Origin: an uncultured Blautia sp.
GTDB taxonomy: Bacteria > Bacillota > Clostridia > Lachnospirales > Lachnospiraceae
DNA: 64,000 bases
Assembly: GCA_937900135.1 (NCBI GenBank)
Contig: CALCDJ010000068.1
Location: forward strand, 62,001 to 126,000
Direction of reading: 5' to 3'
Position numbers and translations under genes: made by a program. Positions 36,472-45,040 of the stretch are shown here, in pieces. Below the pieces are notes generated by a model. It had not been told where the DNA came from. It saw only the letters and a program-made list of their open reading frames with translations, and ran no database searches. Positions within the stretch are counted from its first letter, which is position 1; each line of letters begins with the position of its first letter.

Positions 36472-36522
36472 TGCGTTACCTCCATTTTGGTATATTTTAT
36501 CATATGCTTTTGTGAGAGGTTG

Positions 36523-36531
36523 TGATATAAT
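36523..36531 (+). promoter_or_regulatory. Extended -10 promoter for the lipid gene cluster
   Basis: TGATATAAT with TATAAT at 36526-36531 and TG just upstream; -35 is poor. About 59 bases before the first gene. Confidence 0.5.
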
Positions 36532-36589
36532 AGGAACACTTAGTGAGTTTAAAACCACTTCTGGAGATTCATAAATTAAAAGGAAGCGT

Positions 36590-37651
36590 GTGCAAAAGAA
36601 AAAGAAAATGAAAGAAAACAGAAAAAAAGCAATTCTGAATGTGATATTTTTGATCCTGGTGTTTTCTCTGACGGTATACTTTGTGTTTCGGGGAGAGGAT
36701 ATCCATGAGATCCTGCAGGTGATACATAGTGCAAAGTCCAGCTATCTATGGCTTGGGATTGTTTGTGTGGTGCTTTTTATCATTGGAGAGTCCGTGATCA
36801 TTTTTTATATGATGCGTACCCTTGGAGAAAAGGTCCAGATGAGTCACTGCGCTCTTTATTCCTTTGTGGGGTTCTTCTTCAGCTGTATTACTCCATCAGC
36901 GACTGGAGGACAGCCCATGCAGATTTACTATATGAAGAAGGATAAACTGGATATTCCGGTTACCACTCTGGTTTTGATGATTGTTACCATCACCTACAAA
37001 GCAGTTCTTGTTTTTGTGGGCGGTTTGATCTGGATTTTTGGAAGAGGATTTCTGGAAGGATATCTGGGAGAGTATATGTGGGTGTTCTATCTGGGACTTG
37101 CCCTGAATGTATTCTGTGTTTCCTTTATGCTGGTGTTAGTGTTTGCGCCGGGACTGGCAAAATGGCTGATGGTCCGGGGACTGAAGCTTTTGGAACGCTT
37201 TCATATCCTGAAGAAAAAACAGAAAAGACTGGAATCGCTGGAGCGTTCCATGGATCAGTACCATGAAACAGCGGCGTTCTGGGCATCTCATAAGCGTATC
37301 ATAGGAAATGTTTTTCTGATTACGCTGGTACAGAGAACGATTTTGTTTACAGTTACTTATTGGGTTTATTGCGCCCTGGGCTTTCATGGGGAATCCATTG
37401 TTACGATTACCATTCTTCAGGCGGTCATCTCCGTATCTGTGGATATGCTTCCTCTTCCAGGAGGCATGGGAATCAGCGAGACCCTGTATTTGATCATGTT
37501 TGCTCCTGTATTTGGCAAGATTTTACTGCCTTCCATGTTGTTGAGCAGAGGGATTTCATATTACGGGCAGCTTTTGATCAGTGCAGTGATGACCTGTGTG
37601 GCGCAGATTGTGATTGGAAGGGAACAGAAGAGAAAAGAGGAGATAGTTTGA
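36590..37651 (+). CDS. Lysylphosphatidylglycerol synthase TM-domain (UPF0104) family protein
   Basis: Integral membrane protein of 353 residues, about eight helices, with SCITPSATGGQPMQIYYM and DMLPLPGGMGISETLYL, both typical of the YbhN/AglD/MprF flippase-like family. It lacks the cytoplasmic LPG-synthase catalytic domain, so it is a transport or flippase-type member. A GTG at 36590 directly follows AAAGGAAGC; an ATG at 36608 is an alternative start. It overlaps pssA by one base, tying it to phospholipid synthesis. Confidence 0.82.
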   Translation: MQKKKKMKENRKKAILNVIFLILVFSLTVYFVFRGEDIHEILQVIHSAKSSYLWLGIVCVVLFIIGESVIIFYMMRTLGEKVQMSHCALYSFVGFFFSCITPSATGGQPMQIYYMKKDKLDIPVTTLVLMIVTITYKAVLVFVGGLIWIFGRGFLEGYLGEYMWVFYLGLALNVFCVSFMLVLVFAPGLAKWLMVRGLKLLERFHILKKKQKRLESLERSMDQYHETAAFWASHKRIIGNVFLITLVQRTILFTVTYWVYCALGFHGESIVTITILQAVISVSVDMLPLPGGMGISETLYLIMFAPVFGKILLPSMLLSRGISYYGQLLISAVMTCVAQIVIGREQKRKEEIV

Positions 37652-38268
37652 TGTTAGGATTTTATGATTACACCGTTGTATTGACTTATATCAGCCTGGG
37701 AATTTCTATTTTAGGTATGTTTCAGGCATTTCAGGGGAATTTTAAGGTGGCGATTTTCTGCCTTGCTCTGTCTGGATTGTGTGACATGTTTGATGGAAAA
37801 ATAGCCAGAACGAAAAAAAACCGTACCGAAGACGAAAAGAAATTTGGGATTCAGATTGATTCCCTGTGTGATGTGGTCTGCTTTGGAATTTTCCCCATCA
37901 TTATATGCTATTGTCTGGGAATGCATGGCTGGGTAAGTATGACCATACTGGTACTTTACGGGGTGGCTTCTGTGATCCGTCTTGGTTACTTTAATGTAAC
38001 AGAAGAAAAACGTCAGAGCAGTACCGAGGAACTTCGTCATTACTATCAGGGACTCCCTATTACCTCCATGGCCATTATTCTTCCGTTTTTGTATCTTCTT
38101 CGTCGTTATTGCGGGGTTCATTTTATTTTTGCCCTTCATGCGGCAATTGTGATTGTAGGCGTTCTGTTTATCAGTGATATCAAAGTAAAAAAACCGCAGA
38201 ATCCAGTTGTGATTATTTTGGTGGCATTAGTAGCCCTGGCTCTTGCGAAGATGTTTCATTTAGTGTAA
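37651..38268 (+). CDS. pssA: CDP-diacylglycerol-serine O-phosphatidyltransferase
   Basis: Makes phosphatidylserine from CDP-diacylglycerol and serine. The 205-residue membrane enzyme has the CDP-alcohol phosphotransferase motif D-x2-D-G-x2-A-R-(long loop)-G-x3-D-x3-D beginning at Asp45 (DMFDGKIAR, then FGIQIDSLCD). Type II PssA as in Bacillus. The ATG at 37651 shares its A with the preceding stop; AAAGAGGAG precedes it. psd downstream confirms the pathway to phosphatidylethanolamine. Confidence 0.92.
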   Translation: MLGFYDYTVVLTYISLGISILGMFQAFQGNFKVAIFCLALSGLCDMFDGKIARTKKNRTEDEKKFGIQIDSLCDVVCFGIFPIIICYCLGMHGWVSMTILVLYGVASVIRLGYFNVTEEKRQSSTEELRHYYQGLPITSMAIILPFLYLLRRYCGVHFIFALHAAIVIVGVLFISDIKVKKPQNPVVIILVALVALALAKMFHLV

Positions 38269-38289
38269 AATAGAATCAGAGAAATCCAT

Positions 38290-38313
38290 ATCCGCTGTCG
38301 AAAGACAGCGGAT
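38290..38313 (+). other. Perfect hairpin with GAAA tetraloop between pssA and psd
   Basis: ATCCGCTGTC, GAAA loop, GACAGCGGAT: ten pairs capped by a GNRA tetraloop, 21 bases after pssA and 47 before psd. No T tract follows on the plus strand, so it is more likely an mRNA stabiliser or processing site than a full terminator. Confidence 0.7.
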
Positions 38314-38360
38314 ACGTGTGCAAAGACTGTAATACAGAATAAGTGACAGGATGTGATTGG

Positions 38361-39254
38361 ATGAAATATATTGACAGAAAAGGGAATATTACCATCGAGG
38401 ACAGTGGACAGGACAAATTACTGAGACATTTATATACGGACCGGGGTGGAAGACTTTGTCTGAAGATCCTGGTCCGTCCTTTTGTTTCCAGACTGGCAGG
38501 CTGGTTTCTCAGTACCTCTCTTTCCGCAAGAATGATTCCCGGCTTTGTTCAGCGAAACCAGATTCCCATGGAGGAATATGAAGAATGTATGTATGGATCC
38601 TATAACGACTTTTTTACAAGAAGGATTCAGAAACAATACAGGCCTTTGGCTCAGGGAGAGCAATATCTGATCAGTCCCTGTGATGGTAAGGCTTCTGTGT
38701 ACCGCATAGGGAAGCAGTCTCGTTTTTTTATTAAGGAAACAGAATACACAGTGGCCCAGCTCCTGAAAAATGAAAAGCTGGCCCGCAGATATGAAGGCGG
38801 CTACGCGGTGATTCTTCGATTGACGGTAGATGACTATCACCATTACTGCTATGTGGCAGAAGGTGTAAAATCCTCCAATGTGGTTCTGCCTGGGATCTTT
38901 CATACGGTGAATCCTGTGGCTGGCGAGGTATTTCCCATTTATAAGGAGAATGCCAGAGAATATACACTGCTGCAGACAACACGCTTTGGAACGCTGGTGA
39001 TGATGGAAGTAGGAGCCATGATGGTGGGAAAAATCACTAATCTTCATAAGAAGCCCCGCAAGGTAGAACGGGGAGAAGAGAAAGGCTGGTTTGAATTTGG
39101 CGGCTCTACAGTGGTGCTTCTGATTCAGCCGGACTATGTAAGAATAGATTATGATCTGTTGGAAAATACAGAAAATGGATATGAAACAATTGTAAGAATG
39201 GGAGAACGGATTGGTGAACAGAAATTATCAAAAGGAACTGGAAAAAATCATTGA
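38361..39254 (+). CDS. psd: Phosphatidylserine decarboxylase proenzyme
   Basis: Decarboxylates phosphatidylserine to phosphatidylethanolamine. 297 residues with DDYHHYCYVAEG (His of the active site), the conserved FHTVNPV segment, and the self-cleavage site Gly248-Ser249-Thr250 in FGGSTVVL, where Ser249 becomes the pyruvoyl group of the alpha chain. The ATG at 38361 is chosen over an upstream GTG at 38343 for family fit; the ribosome site (AGGATG) is modest. Its end overlaps the start of queH. Confidence 0.93.
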   Translation: MKYIDRKGNITIEDSGQDKLLRHLYTDRGGRLCLKILVRPFVSRLAGWFLSTSLSARMIPGFVQRNQIPMEEYEECMYGSYNDFFTRRIQKQYRPLAQGEQYLISPCDGKASVYRIGKQSRFFIKETEYTVAQLLKNEKLARRYEGGYAVILRLTVDDYHHYCYVAEGVKSSNVVLPGIFHTVNPVAGEVFPIYKENAREYTLLQTTRFGTLVMMEVGAMMVGKITNLHKKPRKVERGEEKGWFEFGGSTVVLLIQPDYVRIDYDLLENTENGYETIVRMGERIGEQKLSKGTGKNH

Positions 39255-39840
39255 TAAAATAACAGAAGAGGAAAGGGTTCCGCGGTTATTTCTCCACAGT
39301 TGCTGCGCTCCTTGCAGTAGCTATGTGCTGGAATACCTTTCCAGATATTTTTCCATAACCCTGTTTTTTTATAATCCTAATATTTTTCCAGAGGAGGAAT
39401 ATGGGAAACGGGTAGAGGAGCTTCGCCGCATGCTTCAGGAGATGAAGCTGGTTCATCCGGTGACACTGATGGAAGGGACATATCGCCCCCAGGATTTCTT
39501 TGACATGGCAAAAGGTCTGGAACAGGTTCCCGAGGGAGGGGAGCGGTGTTTTCGCTGTTACCGTCTTCGCATGGAAGAGGCGGCCCGTCTTGCCAGAGAA
39601 GGGGGATATGATTACTTTACCACCACACTGTCTATCAGTCCTCTGAAAAATGCAGGAAAGATCAATGAGATCGGGGAAGAACTGGCAAAGCTTTATCAGG
39701 TGCCTCACCTTCCTTCCGATTTTAAGAAAAAGAACGGATATAAGCGTTCTGTTGAGTTGTCAGCAGAGTATGGACTGTATCGGCAGAACTATTGTGGGTG
39801 CATTTATTCCAAAAAACAGGCCCAAAACAGAGAAAAATAA
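39214..39840 (+). CDS. queH: Epoxyqueuosine reductase QueH
   Basis: Last step of queuosine synthesis, reduction of epoxyqueuosine in tRNA; QueH is the non-cobalamin replacement for QueG. 208 residues with the metal/redox Cys pairs in HSCCAPCSSYVLEYL and RCFRCYRLRM, TTTLSISPLKNAGKIN, and C-terminal YCGCIYS. The GTG at 39214 with GGGAG nine bases upstream is preferred to the TTG one codon earlier. It overlaps psd by 41 bases, so it is read from the lipid transcript. Works with Tgt encoded at 1018. Confidence 0.92.
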   Translation: MNRNYQKELEKIIDKITEEERVPRLFLHSCCAPCSSYVLEYLSRYFSITLFFYNPNIFPEEEYGKRVEELRRMLQEMKLVHPVTLMEGTYRPQDFFDMAKGLEQVPEGGERCFRCYRLRMEEAARLAREGGYDYFTTTLSISPLKNAGKINEIGEELAKLYQVPHLPSDFKKKNGYKRSVELSAEYGLYRQNYCGCIYSKKQAQNREK

Positions 39841-39931
39841 AAAAAAATAAAATTTTTTTCATTTCGATGCAATAAAATGGCCTTCTCATGTATTATATTA
39901 GTAGAAAGGGAAATCAACAACAGGTGACGAT

Positions 39932-40519
39932 ATGATTTTGTTTTGTGTAATTCCGGACGAACAAAACGAAACCGTATGCTTATCAGCTACGATTAAAGAA
40001 GAATGGATTTCCAGGATTGCAGACGGAGATATGCAGGCGTTTGAGAAACTTTATTACGCCAGCTATCAGGCTGTCTATGGGTTCCTTCTTTCCATGTTGA
40101 AGAATCAGCAGGATGCGGAAGACATTCTGCAGGATACCTTCATCAATATCAAGAATGGAGCACATTTGTACAAGCCTTCCGGGAAGCCTTTGGCATGGAT
40201 GTTTACCATAGCAAAGAACCTGGCATACAGAAAGATCCAGAAAGAATCCTTGTACGAGACAACGCCTTATGATCTTCTGGAAAATCGCTTGGATTTTTCC
40301 TCTGTGGAAGATCAGGAGGATCGTCTTGCACTTGAAGGGGCATTCTCTGTGCTTACAGACGAGGAACGCCAGATCATTCTTCTTCATGCCAACACCGGAA
40401 TGAAACATCGGGAAATTGCGTCACTTCTTGAAATTCCTCTTTCTACGGTTTTATCCAAATACCGCAGAGGGCTGAAAAAGCTGAAAAATTATATGGAAGG
40501 AGTGACATCAGGTGAATGA
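39932..40519 (+). CDS. ECF-type RNA polymerase sigma factor
   Basis: 195 residues. Region 2 is clear (AFEKLYYASYQAVYGFLL...DAEDILQDTFINI, then AWMFTIAKNLAYRKIQ) and region 4 follows (LTDEERQIILLHANTGMKHREIASLLEIPLSTVLSKYRRGLK). The first 25 residues are extra. It overlaps the anti-sigma gene by 8 bases, the usual sign of a sigma/anti-sigma pair. The 91-base gap upstream is very A/T-rich with no sigma-A consensus of note; autoregulation from an ECF-type promoter is possible. Confidence 0.9.
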   Translation: MILFCVIPDEQNETVCLSATIKEEWISRIADGDMQAFEKLYYASYQAVYGFLLSMLKNQQDAEDILQDTFINIKNGAHLYKPSGKPLAWMFTIAKNLAYRKIQKESLYETTPYDLLENRLDFSSVEDQEDRLALEGAFSVLTDEERQIILLHANTGMKHREIASLLEIPLSTVLSKYRRGLKKLKNYMEGVTSGE

Positions 40520-42059
40520 TATAGAAAGAAGAATCCATCGGGGCATGAGTCAAATGGCACCTGATGTATTCCAGAAGATAATGGCGGATACAGGACCGAA
40601 ACTGGAATCAGAAGCCTGGCTTATGGAGGAAGACCATAAGAAAACCCGCAGCTTTTGGATGAGAGCCGCACAGACGGCAGCTGTTCTCGCCGCATGCTGT
40701 ATGCTTCTTCTTGGAATTACTGTATATCAATTCTCCTTTAAAGTGGATTCCGTTGTGGAAATCGATGTGAATCCAAGCCTGGAACTGCAGGTGAACCGCA
40801 GTGACCGGGTTGTCCGAGTAAACGCGTTAAACGCAGATGGGGTAAAGATTCTCGACGATTTAAGGGACGATCTGAACTACAGGAAACTGAATGTAGCAGT
40901 ACAGATGCTGGTGGATACCATGGTTGTAGATGGATATCTGGATCAGGAGAAGAATTCTGTTCTGGTATCTGTGGATCATGGGGATGCAGAGAAATCTGCC
41001 AAGATACAGATGCTTGTAGCGGACAATGTCCGGGAAGCGCTGGGACAGGATGAGATTACGCCGGTTGTGTACCATCAGTCCTATACTTTGGATTCCATTA
41101 TAACAGAAATGTCAGAAAAGTATGAGATTTCACCGGGAAAGGCAGCTTTTATTCAGAAGCTCCTGATCAAACGACCGGACCTTGACATGGATACTCTGGC
41201 GAGGATGACGATTTCTGAGATTACAGAACTTCTTTCACAGGAAGAGGTGGATGTCACAGAATACGTTGCCAGAAACAAAAAGCACACAGAATCCAAAGAA
41301 AAACCCACAGCAGATATCAGTGATAGAAATCTGTGGATGGCAAAAGCGGAAAGACTCTCCAAAGAAAGAGAAGAGTATACCTGGATAAAGAAAGAAGATG
41401 TCAGAGAGGAAGAACTGACAGCTCCGGAAACTTCCATTGTATTGCCTGATTCGGAAGAGAACCTGTCATCAGATGGGGTTATCGTGGACGATAAATTGAC
41501 AGGCGGATTCCAGACTGGTACAGATACAAATGGAACAGAACAGGAGAAGCCAGACCAGCTTCCCGACCCGGGTCAGGAAGAAAAACCTGACGGGGAATCC
41601 TCAGAAGATGAGGAACAGCCTGATATTGATAATGAAGAGGATGATCCAAATGGAAATGGACAGCTTGGTTCCGATGACGAAGAGCAGGAAACACAACCAT
41701 GGGAAAACGTGGAAGGGATCCCTACAATCCTGCACACGCAGATCCAAAGTCTCAAAGACATCACAGACCGTTTGCTGATCTGTATTTCCGATTATCAGAA
41801 GCTGAAGGAAGAGCTGGGAGAACAGGAGGCATATGCAACCTGCGCCAGATATCTGGAAGAGGGTAAACTTGCATATGATCAGGTATTCCAGACAGCAGAA
41901 GATATGCGTTCCTCTGGAGCCATTCAGGAGGCGTCTTATCAGCAGTGTCAGCGTCTTTTGACACAGGCGAAGGATCGACTGTTTATGGCAGAGAAGAGAC
42001 TGCTTTTTCACAAACCGGAGGAAAAACCCAAAGGGATGATTTGCCCCGATGGTGAATAA
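40512..42059 (+). CDS. RsgI-like membrane anti-sigma factor
   Basis: 515 residues starting at a GTG with AAGGAG upstream. Residues 1-50 would bind the sigma factor; one helix follows (AAVLAACCMLLLGITVYQF, about 56-75); then the RsgI external domain with VVEIDVNPSLELQVNRSDRV. After about residue 290 comes a long Asp/Glu/Pro-rich stretch (QPDIDNEEDDPNGNG) and a final helical region (about 410-500) rich in Gln and Lys. RsgI proteins in clostridia often end in a sugar-sensing module; none is recognised here, so the signal is unknown. Ends at a terminator. Confidence 0.82.
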   Translation: MNDIERRIHRGMSQMAPDVFQKIMADTGPKLESEAWLMEEDHKKTRSFWMRAAQTAAVLAACCMLLLGITVYQFSFKVDSVVEIDVNPSLELQVNRSDRVVRVNALNADGVKILDDLRDDLNYRKLNVAVQMLVDTMVVDGYLDQEKNSVLVSVDHGDAEKSAKIQMLVADNVREALGQDEITPVVYHQSYTLDSIITEMSEKYEISPGKAAFIQKLLIKRPDLDMDTLARMTISEITELLSQEEVDVTEYVARNKKHTESKEKPTADISDRNLWMAKAERLSKEREEYTWIKKEDVREEELTAPETSIVLPDSEENLSSDGVIVDDKLTGGFQTGTDTNGTEQEKPDQLPDPGQEEKPDGESSEDEEQPDIDNEEDDPNGNGQLGSDDEEQETQPWENVEGIPTILHTQIQSLKDITDRLLICISDYQKLKEELGEQEAYATCARYLEEGKLAYDQVFQTAEDMRSSGAIQEASYQQCQRLLTQAKDRLFMAEKRLLFHKPEEKPKGMICPDGE

Positions 42060-42093
42060 TGGGACAAATCTATGAAGGGAAAAAACCATACAT

Positions 42094-42128
42094 AAAGGGA
42101 TGTTGCCAGGAGCAATGTCCCTTTTTGA
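42094..42128 (+). terminator. Terminator after the sigma/anti-sigma pair
   Basis: AAAGGGATGTTGC and GCAATGTCCCTTT with loop CAGGA, then TTTTT. Confidence 0.85.
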
Positions 42129-42171
42129 TTGGCTTTTTTTGCATAAAAGGCAGAAAAAACCGAGAAATGGT

Positions 42172-42199
42172 TTGCATTTTTTTAAAAATGTGATACACT
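42172..42199 (+). promoter_or_regulatory. Promoter of argH
   Basis: TTGCAT (42172-42177), 16-base spacer, TACACT (42194-42199) with TG at the extended -10 position. Confidence 0.55.
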
Positions 42200-42265
42200 A
42201 ACACATGAAATTGCGAAAGAGCGCAGATGTGCTCGGAAAATAATAAGAGAAATGAGGAAATTGCC

Positions 42266-43645
42266 ATGGCACAGCTTTGGGGAGGCCGTTTTACCAAAGA
42301 AACGGATCAACTGGTATATAATTTTAATGCTTCCATTTCCTTTGACTGTAAATTTTATGAACAGGATATTCGTGGCAGCAAGGCCCATGTACAGATGCTG
42401 GCAAAGCAGCAGATCCTGACAGAAGAGGAGAAGGAAGCTATTTTGCAGGGTCTGGACGGAATTCTTGCAGACGTGGAAAATGGAACACTGGAGATCACAG
42501 AGAAGTATGAGGACATTCATAGCTTTGTGGAAGCGAATCTTATTGATCGCATTGGAGATGCAGGAAAGAAACTTCATACCGGAAGAAGCCGGAACGACCA
42601 GGTGGCATTGGATATGAAACTGTATGTGCGGGATGAAATGGATGCCATTGATGAGGAAGTAAAAAAACTTCTTCAGGCGCTTCTTACTATTATGGAAGCT
42701 CATGTACATACCTATATGCCTGGGTTTACACACCTGCAGAAAGCGCAGCCGGTGACTTTGGCTCATCATATTGGCGCTTATTTTGAAATGTTTCGGAGAG
42801 ACAGAGGTCGTCTCTTTGATATCCGAAAAAGAATGAACACTTGTCCTCTTGGAGCAGGCGCGCTGGCTGGAACTACGTATCCTCTTGATCGTGCATATAC
42901 GGCAGAACTTCTTGGATTTGCGGAGCCGACCAGAAACAGTATGGATTCTGTATCAGACCGGGATTATGTGATAGAGCTTTTGTCTGCCCTGTCTACGATT
43001 ATGATGCACTTAAGCCGTTTCTGTGAGGAAATTATTCTCTGGAATTCCAATGAATATCGGTTTGTGGAAATCGATGACGCATACAGCACCGGCAGCAGCA
43101 TTATGCCCCAGAAGAAGAATCCGGATATCGCAGAGCTTGTCCGTGGAAAGACAGGACGGGTATATGGAGCGCTGATGTCCCTTCTTACAACCATGAAGGG
43201 GATTCCTCTTGCGTACAACAAAGATATGCAGGAAGATAAAGAACTGACCTTTGATGCCATAGATACGGTGAAGGGCTGTCTGGCTCTGTTTACCGGAATG
43301 GTTTCTACCATGCAGTTCCAGGAAAAAAATATGGAGGCAAGTGCCAAAAACGGATTTACCAATGCCACAGATGCGGCAGATTATCTGGTAAATCACGGAG
43401 TACCTTTCCGGGATGCCCATGGCATTGTGGGACAGCTGGTGCTGACCTGCATTGAGAAAGGAATTTCTCTGGATGAGCTTTCCCTGGAGGAATATCAGGC
43501 GATTAGTCCGGTTTTTGAACAGGATATCTATGATGCCATCAGCATGCGTACCTGTGTGGAGAAACGAATGACATATGGAGCGCCAGGTCCGGAGATGATG
43601 GAACAGGTGATTCAGGAAAACAGAGAATATCTGGAAAAAAATTAA
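42266..43645 (+). CDS. argH: Argininosuccinate lyase
   Basis: Splits argininosuccinate into arginine and fumarate. 459 residues with the fumarase-superfamily signature GSSIMPQKKNPDIAELVRGK and catalytic segments TGRSRNDQVALDMKL and FTHLQKAQPVTLAHH. The ATG at 42266 with GAGGAA is preferred to the upstream 42227. argG, normally its partner, is not adjacent; the gene is alone between two unrelated units. Confidence 0.96.
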   Translation: MAQLWGGRFTKETDQLVYNFNASISFDCKFYEQDIRGSKAHVQMLAKQQILTEEEKEAILQGLDGILADVENGTLEITEKYEDIHSFVEANLIDRIGDAGKKLHTGRSRNDQVALDMKLYVRDEMDAIDEEVKKLLQALLTIMEAHVHTYMPGFTHLQKAQPVTLAHHIGAYFEMFRRDRGRLFDIRKRMNTCPLGAGALAGTTYPLDRAYTAELLGFAEPTRNSMDSVSDRDYVIELLSALSTIMMHLSRFCEEIILWNSNEYRFVEIDDAYSTGSSIMPQKKNPDIAELVRGKTGRVYGALMSLLTTMKGIPLAYNKDMQEDKELTFDAIDTVKGCLALFTGMVSTMQFQEKNMEASAKNGFTNATDAADYLVNHGVPFRDAHGIVGQLVLTCIEKGISLDELSLEEYQAISPVFEQDIYDAISMRTCVEKRMTYGAPGPEMMEQVIQENREYLEKN

Positions 43646-43653
43646 AAAAATAC

Positions 43654-43680
43654 TTGCATTTTCAGAGAAACTGGTATAGT
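43654..43680 (+). promoter_or_regulatory. Promoter of asd
   Basis: TTGCAT (43654-43659), 15-base spacer, TATAGT (43675-43680) with TG extended -10. The leader of about 65 bases is too short for a lysine riboswitch. Confidence 0.55.
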
Positions 43681-43750
43681 ATTCATAAGAAAGACATATG
43701 TCCTCTATAGGAAGACATAAGAGATAGAAAAAGTGAGGAGAGATATTATT

Positions 43751-44836
43751 ATGAGCGAAAAATTAAGAGTTGGTATTTTGGGTGCTACCGGTATGGTAGG
43801 ACAGAGATTTATTTCTCTTTTGGAAAATCATCCATGGTTTGAGGTGGTTACCCTTGCAGCCAGTGCAAGAAGCGCAGGTAAGACCTATGAAGATGCAGTA
43901 GGAAACCGTTGGAAAATGGATACTCCTATGCCGGAAGCTGTGAAGAAGCTGGTTGTGATGAATGTCAATGAAGTAGAGAAGGTTGCAGCAACCGTTGACT
44001 TTGTATTCTCTGCAGTTGATATGTCCAAGGAAGAGATCCAGGCAATTGAAGAAGAATATGCTAAGACAGAAACACCTGTTGTTTCCAATAACAGTGCTCA
44101 TAGATGGACACCGGATGTTCCTATGGTAGTGCCGGAAATCAATCCGGAACACTTTGATGTGATTCAGTTCCAGAAGAAACGTCTGGGAACCACCAGAGGT
44201 TTTATTGCAGTAAAACCAAACTGTTCCATTCAGAGTTATGCACCGGTACTTACTGCATGGAAGGAATTTGAGCCATACGAAGTAGTTGCTACTACTTACC
44301 AGGCAATTTCCGGAGCAGGAAAGACCTTCAAGGAATGGCCGGAAATGGAACACAATATCATTCCTTACATTGGCGGAGAAGAAGAGAAGAGCGAAAAAGA
44401 ACCGTTAAGACTGTGGGGCAAGATCGAGGATGGTGTGATCGTACCGGCAACAGAGCCAGTGATCACCTGCCAGTGTATCCGTGTTCCTGTATTAAACGGA
44501 CATACAGCAGCTGTATTTGTAAAATTCCGCAAAAAACCAACCAAAGAACAGCTGATTCAGGCATTAAAAGAATTCCGTGGCGTTCCCCAGGAACTGGAAC
44601 TTCCAAGCGCTCCGAAGCAGTTCATCCAGTATCTGGAAGAAGACAACCGTCCACAGGTAACTGAGGATGTCAACTACGAAAGAGGAATGGGCGTATCCAT
44701 TGGACGTCTTCGTGAAGATACCGTATATGACTTTAAATTTGTAGGTCTGTCTCACAACACAGTCAGAGGCGCTGCAGGCGGTGCTGTTCTTTGCGCAGAG
44801 ACCTTAAAGGCAAAAGGCTACATTACCAAAAAATAA
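43751..44836 (+). CDS. asd: Aspartate-semialdehyde dehydrogenase
   Basis: NADP-dependent reduction of aspartyl phosphate, common step to lysine, threonine and methionine. 361 residues with LGATGMVGQRFISLL, catalytic Cys158 in VKPNCSIQS, and the His of RVPVLNGHTAAV. It belongs to the fungal/archaeal-type subgroup (LGTTRGFIAVKPNCSIQ), seen in many clostridia. The ATG at 43751 follows GTGAGGAGAG. Monocistronic between its promoter and a strong terminator. Confidence 0.95.
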   Translation: MSEKLRVGILGATGMVGQRFISLLENHPWFEVVTLAASARSAGKTYEDAVGNRWKMDTPMPEAVKKLVVMNVNEVEKVAATVDFVFSAVDMSKEEIQAIEEEYAKTETPVVSNNSAHRWTPDVPMVVPEINPEHFDVIQFQKKRLGTTRGFIAVKPNCSIQSYAPVLTAWKEFEPYEVVATTYQAISGAGKTFKEWPEMEHNIIPYIGGEEEKSEKEPLRLWGKIEDGVIVPATEPVITCQCIRVPVLNGHTAAVFVKFRKKPTKEQLIQALKEFRGVPQELELPSAPKQFIQYLEEDNRPQVTEDVNYERGMGVSIGRLREDTVYDFKFVGLSHNTVRGAAGGAVLCAETLKAKGYITKK

Positions 44837-44847
44837 ATAGACCAAAG

Positions 44848-44897
44848 AAACCCCAAAAAAGGATTGTCTTTTATGACAGTCCTTTTTTGGGGTTTTG
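44848..44897 (+). terminator. Terminator after asd
   Basis: AAACCCCAAAAAAGGATTGTC pairs with GACAGTCCTTTTTTGGGGTTT, a 20-pair stem with internal A/T tracts. Confidence 0.92.
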
Positions 44898-44960
44898 ATT
44901 CATCCATCGTACGAAGATATATAAATTTATCAGAATCGATTTATCAGAACTTTTTCATAT

Positions 44961-44983
44961 TTACCTATTGACACAGTAGGTAA
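44961..44983. promoter_or_regulatory. Operator-like inverted repeat around the -35 of the metY-cysK promoter
   Basis: TTACCTA (44961-44967) and TAGGTAA (44977-44983) are perfect inverted arms whose 9-base spacer contains the whole -35 box. A second ACCTA/TAGGT pair with a 5-base spacer lies at 45004-45018, just past the -10. A repressor bound here would block polymerase; the Rrf2 protein encoded at 47480 is the obvious candidate (inference). Confidence 0.6.
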
Positions 44984-44996
44984 GTTGAAATATAAT
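44968..44996 (+). promoter_or_regulatory. Consensus promoter of the metY-cysK module
   Basis: TTGACA (44968-44973), 17-base spacer, TATAAT (44991-44996): an exact sigma-A consensus. Confidence 0.85.
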
Positions 44997-45040
44997 CATA
45001 CCAACCTAAATGGTAGGTGAAATATATAATAAGGAAGGTA

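Noticed and set aside
41560..41700. Acidic low-complexity region as a frameshift or separate small gene
   Set aside because: The frame is continuous with the RsgI-like protein and such spacers are common in external parts of anti-sigma factors.
43681..43750. Possible lysine riboswitch before asd
   Set aside because: About 70 bases are available, far too few, and no lysine-element motif is visible.
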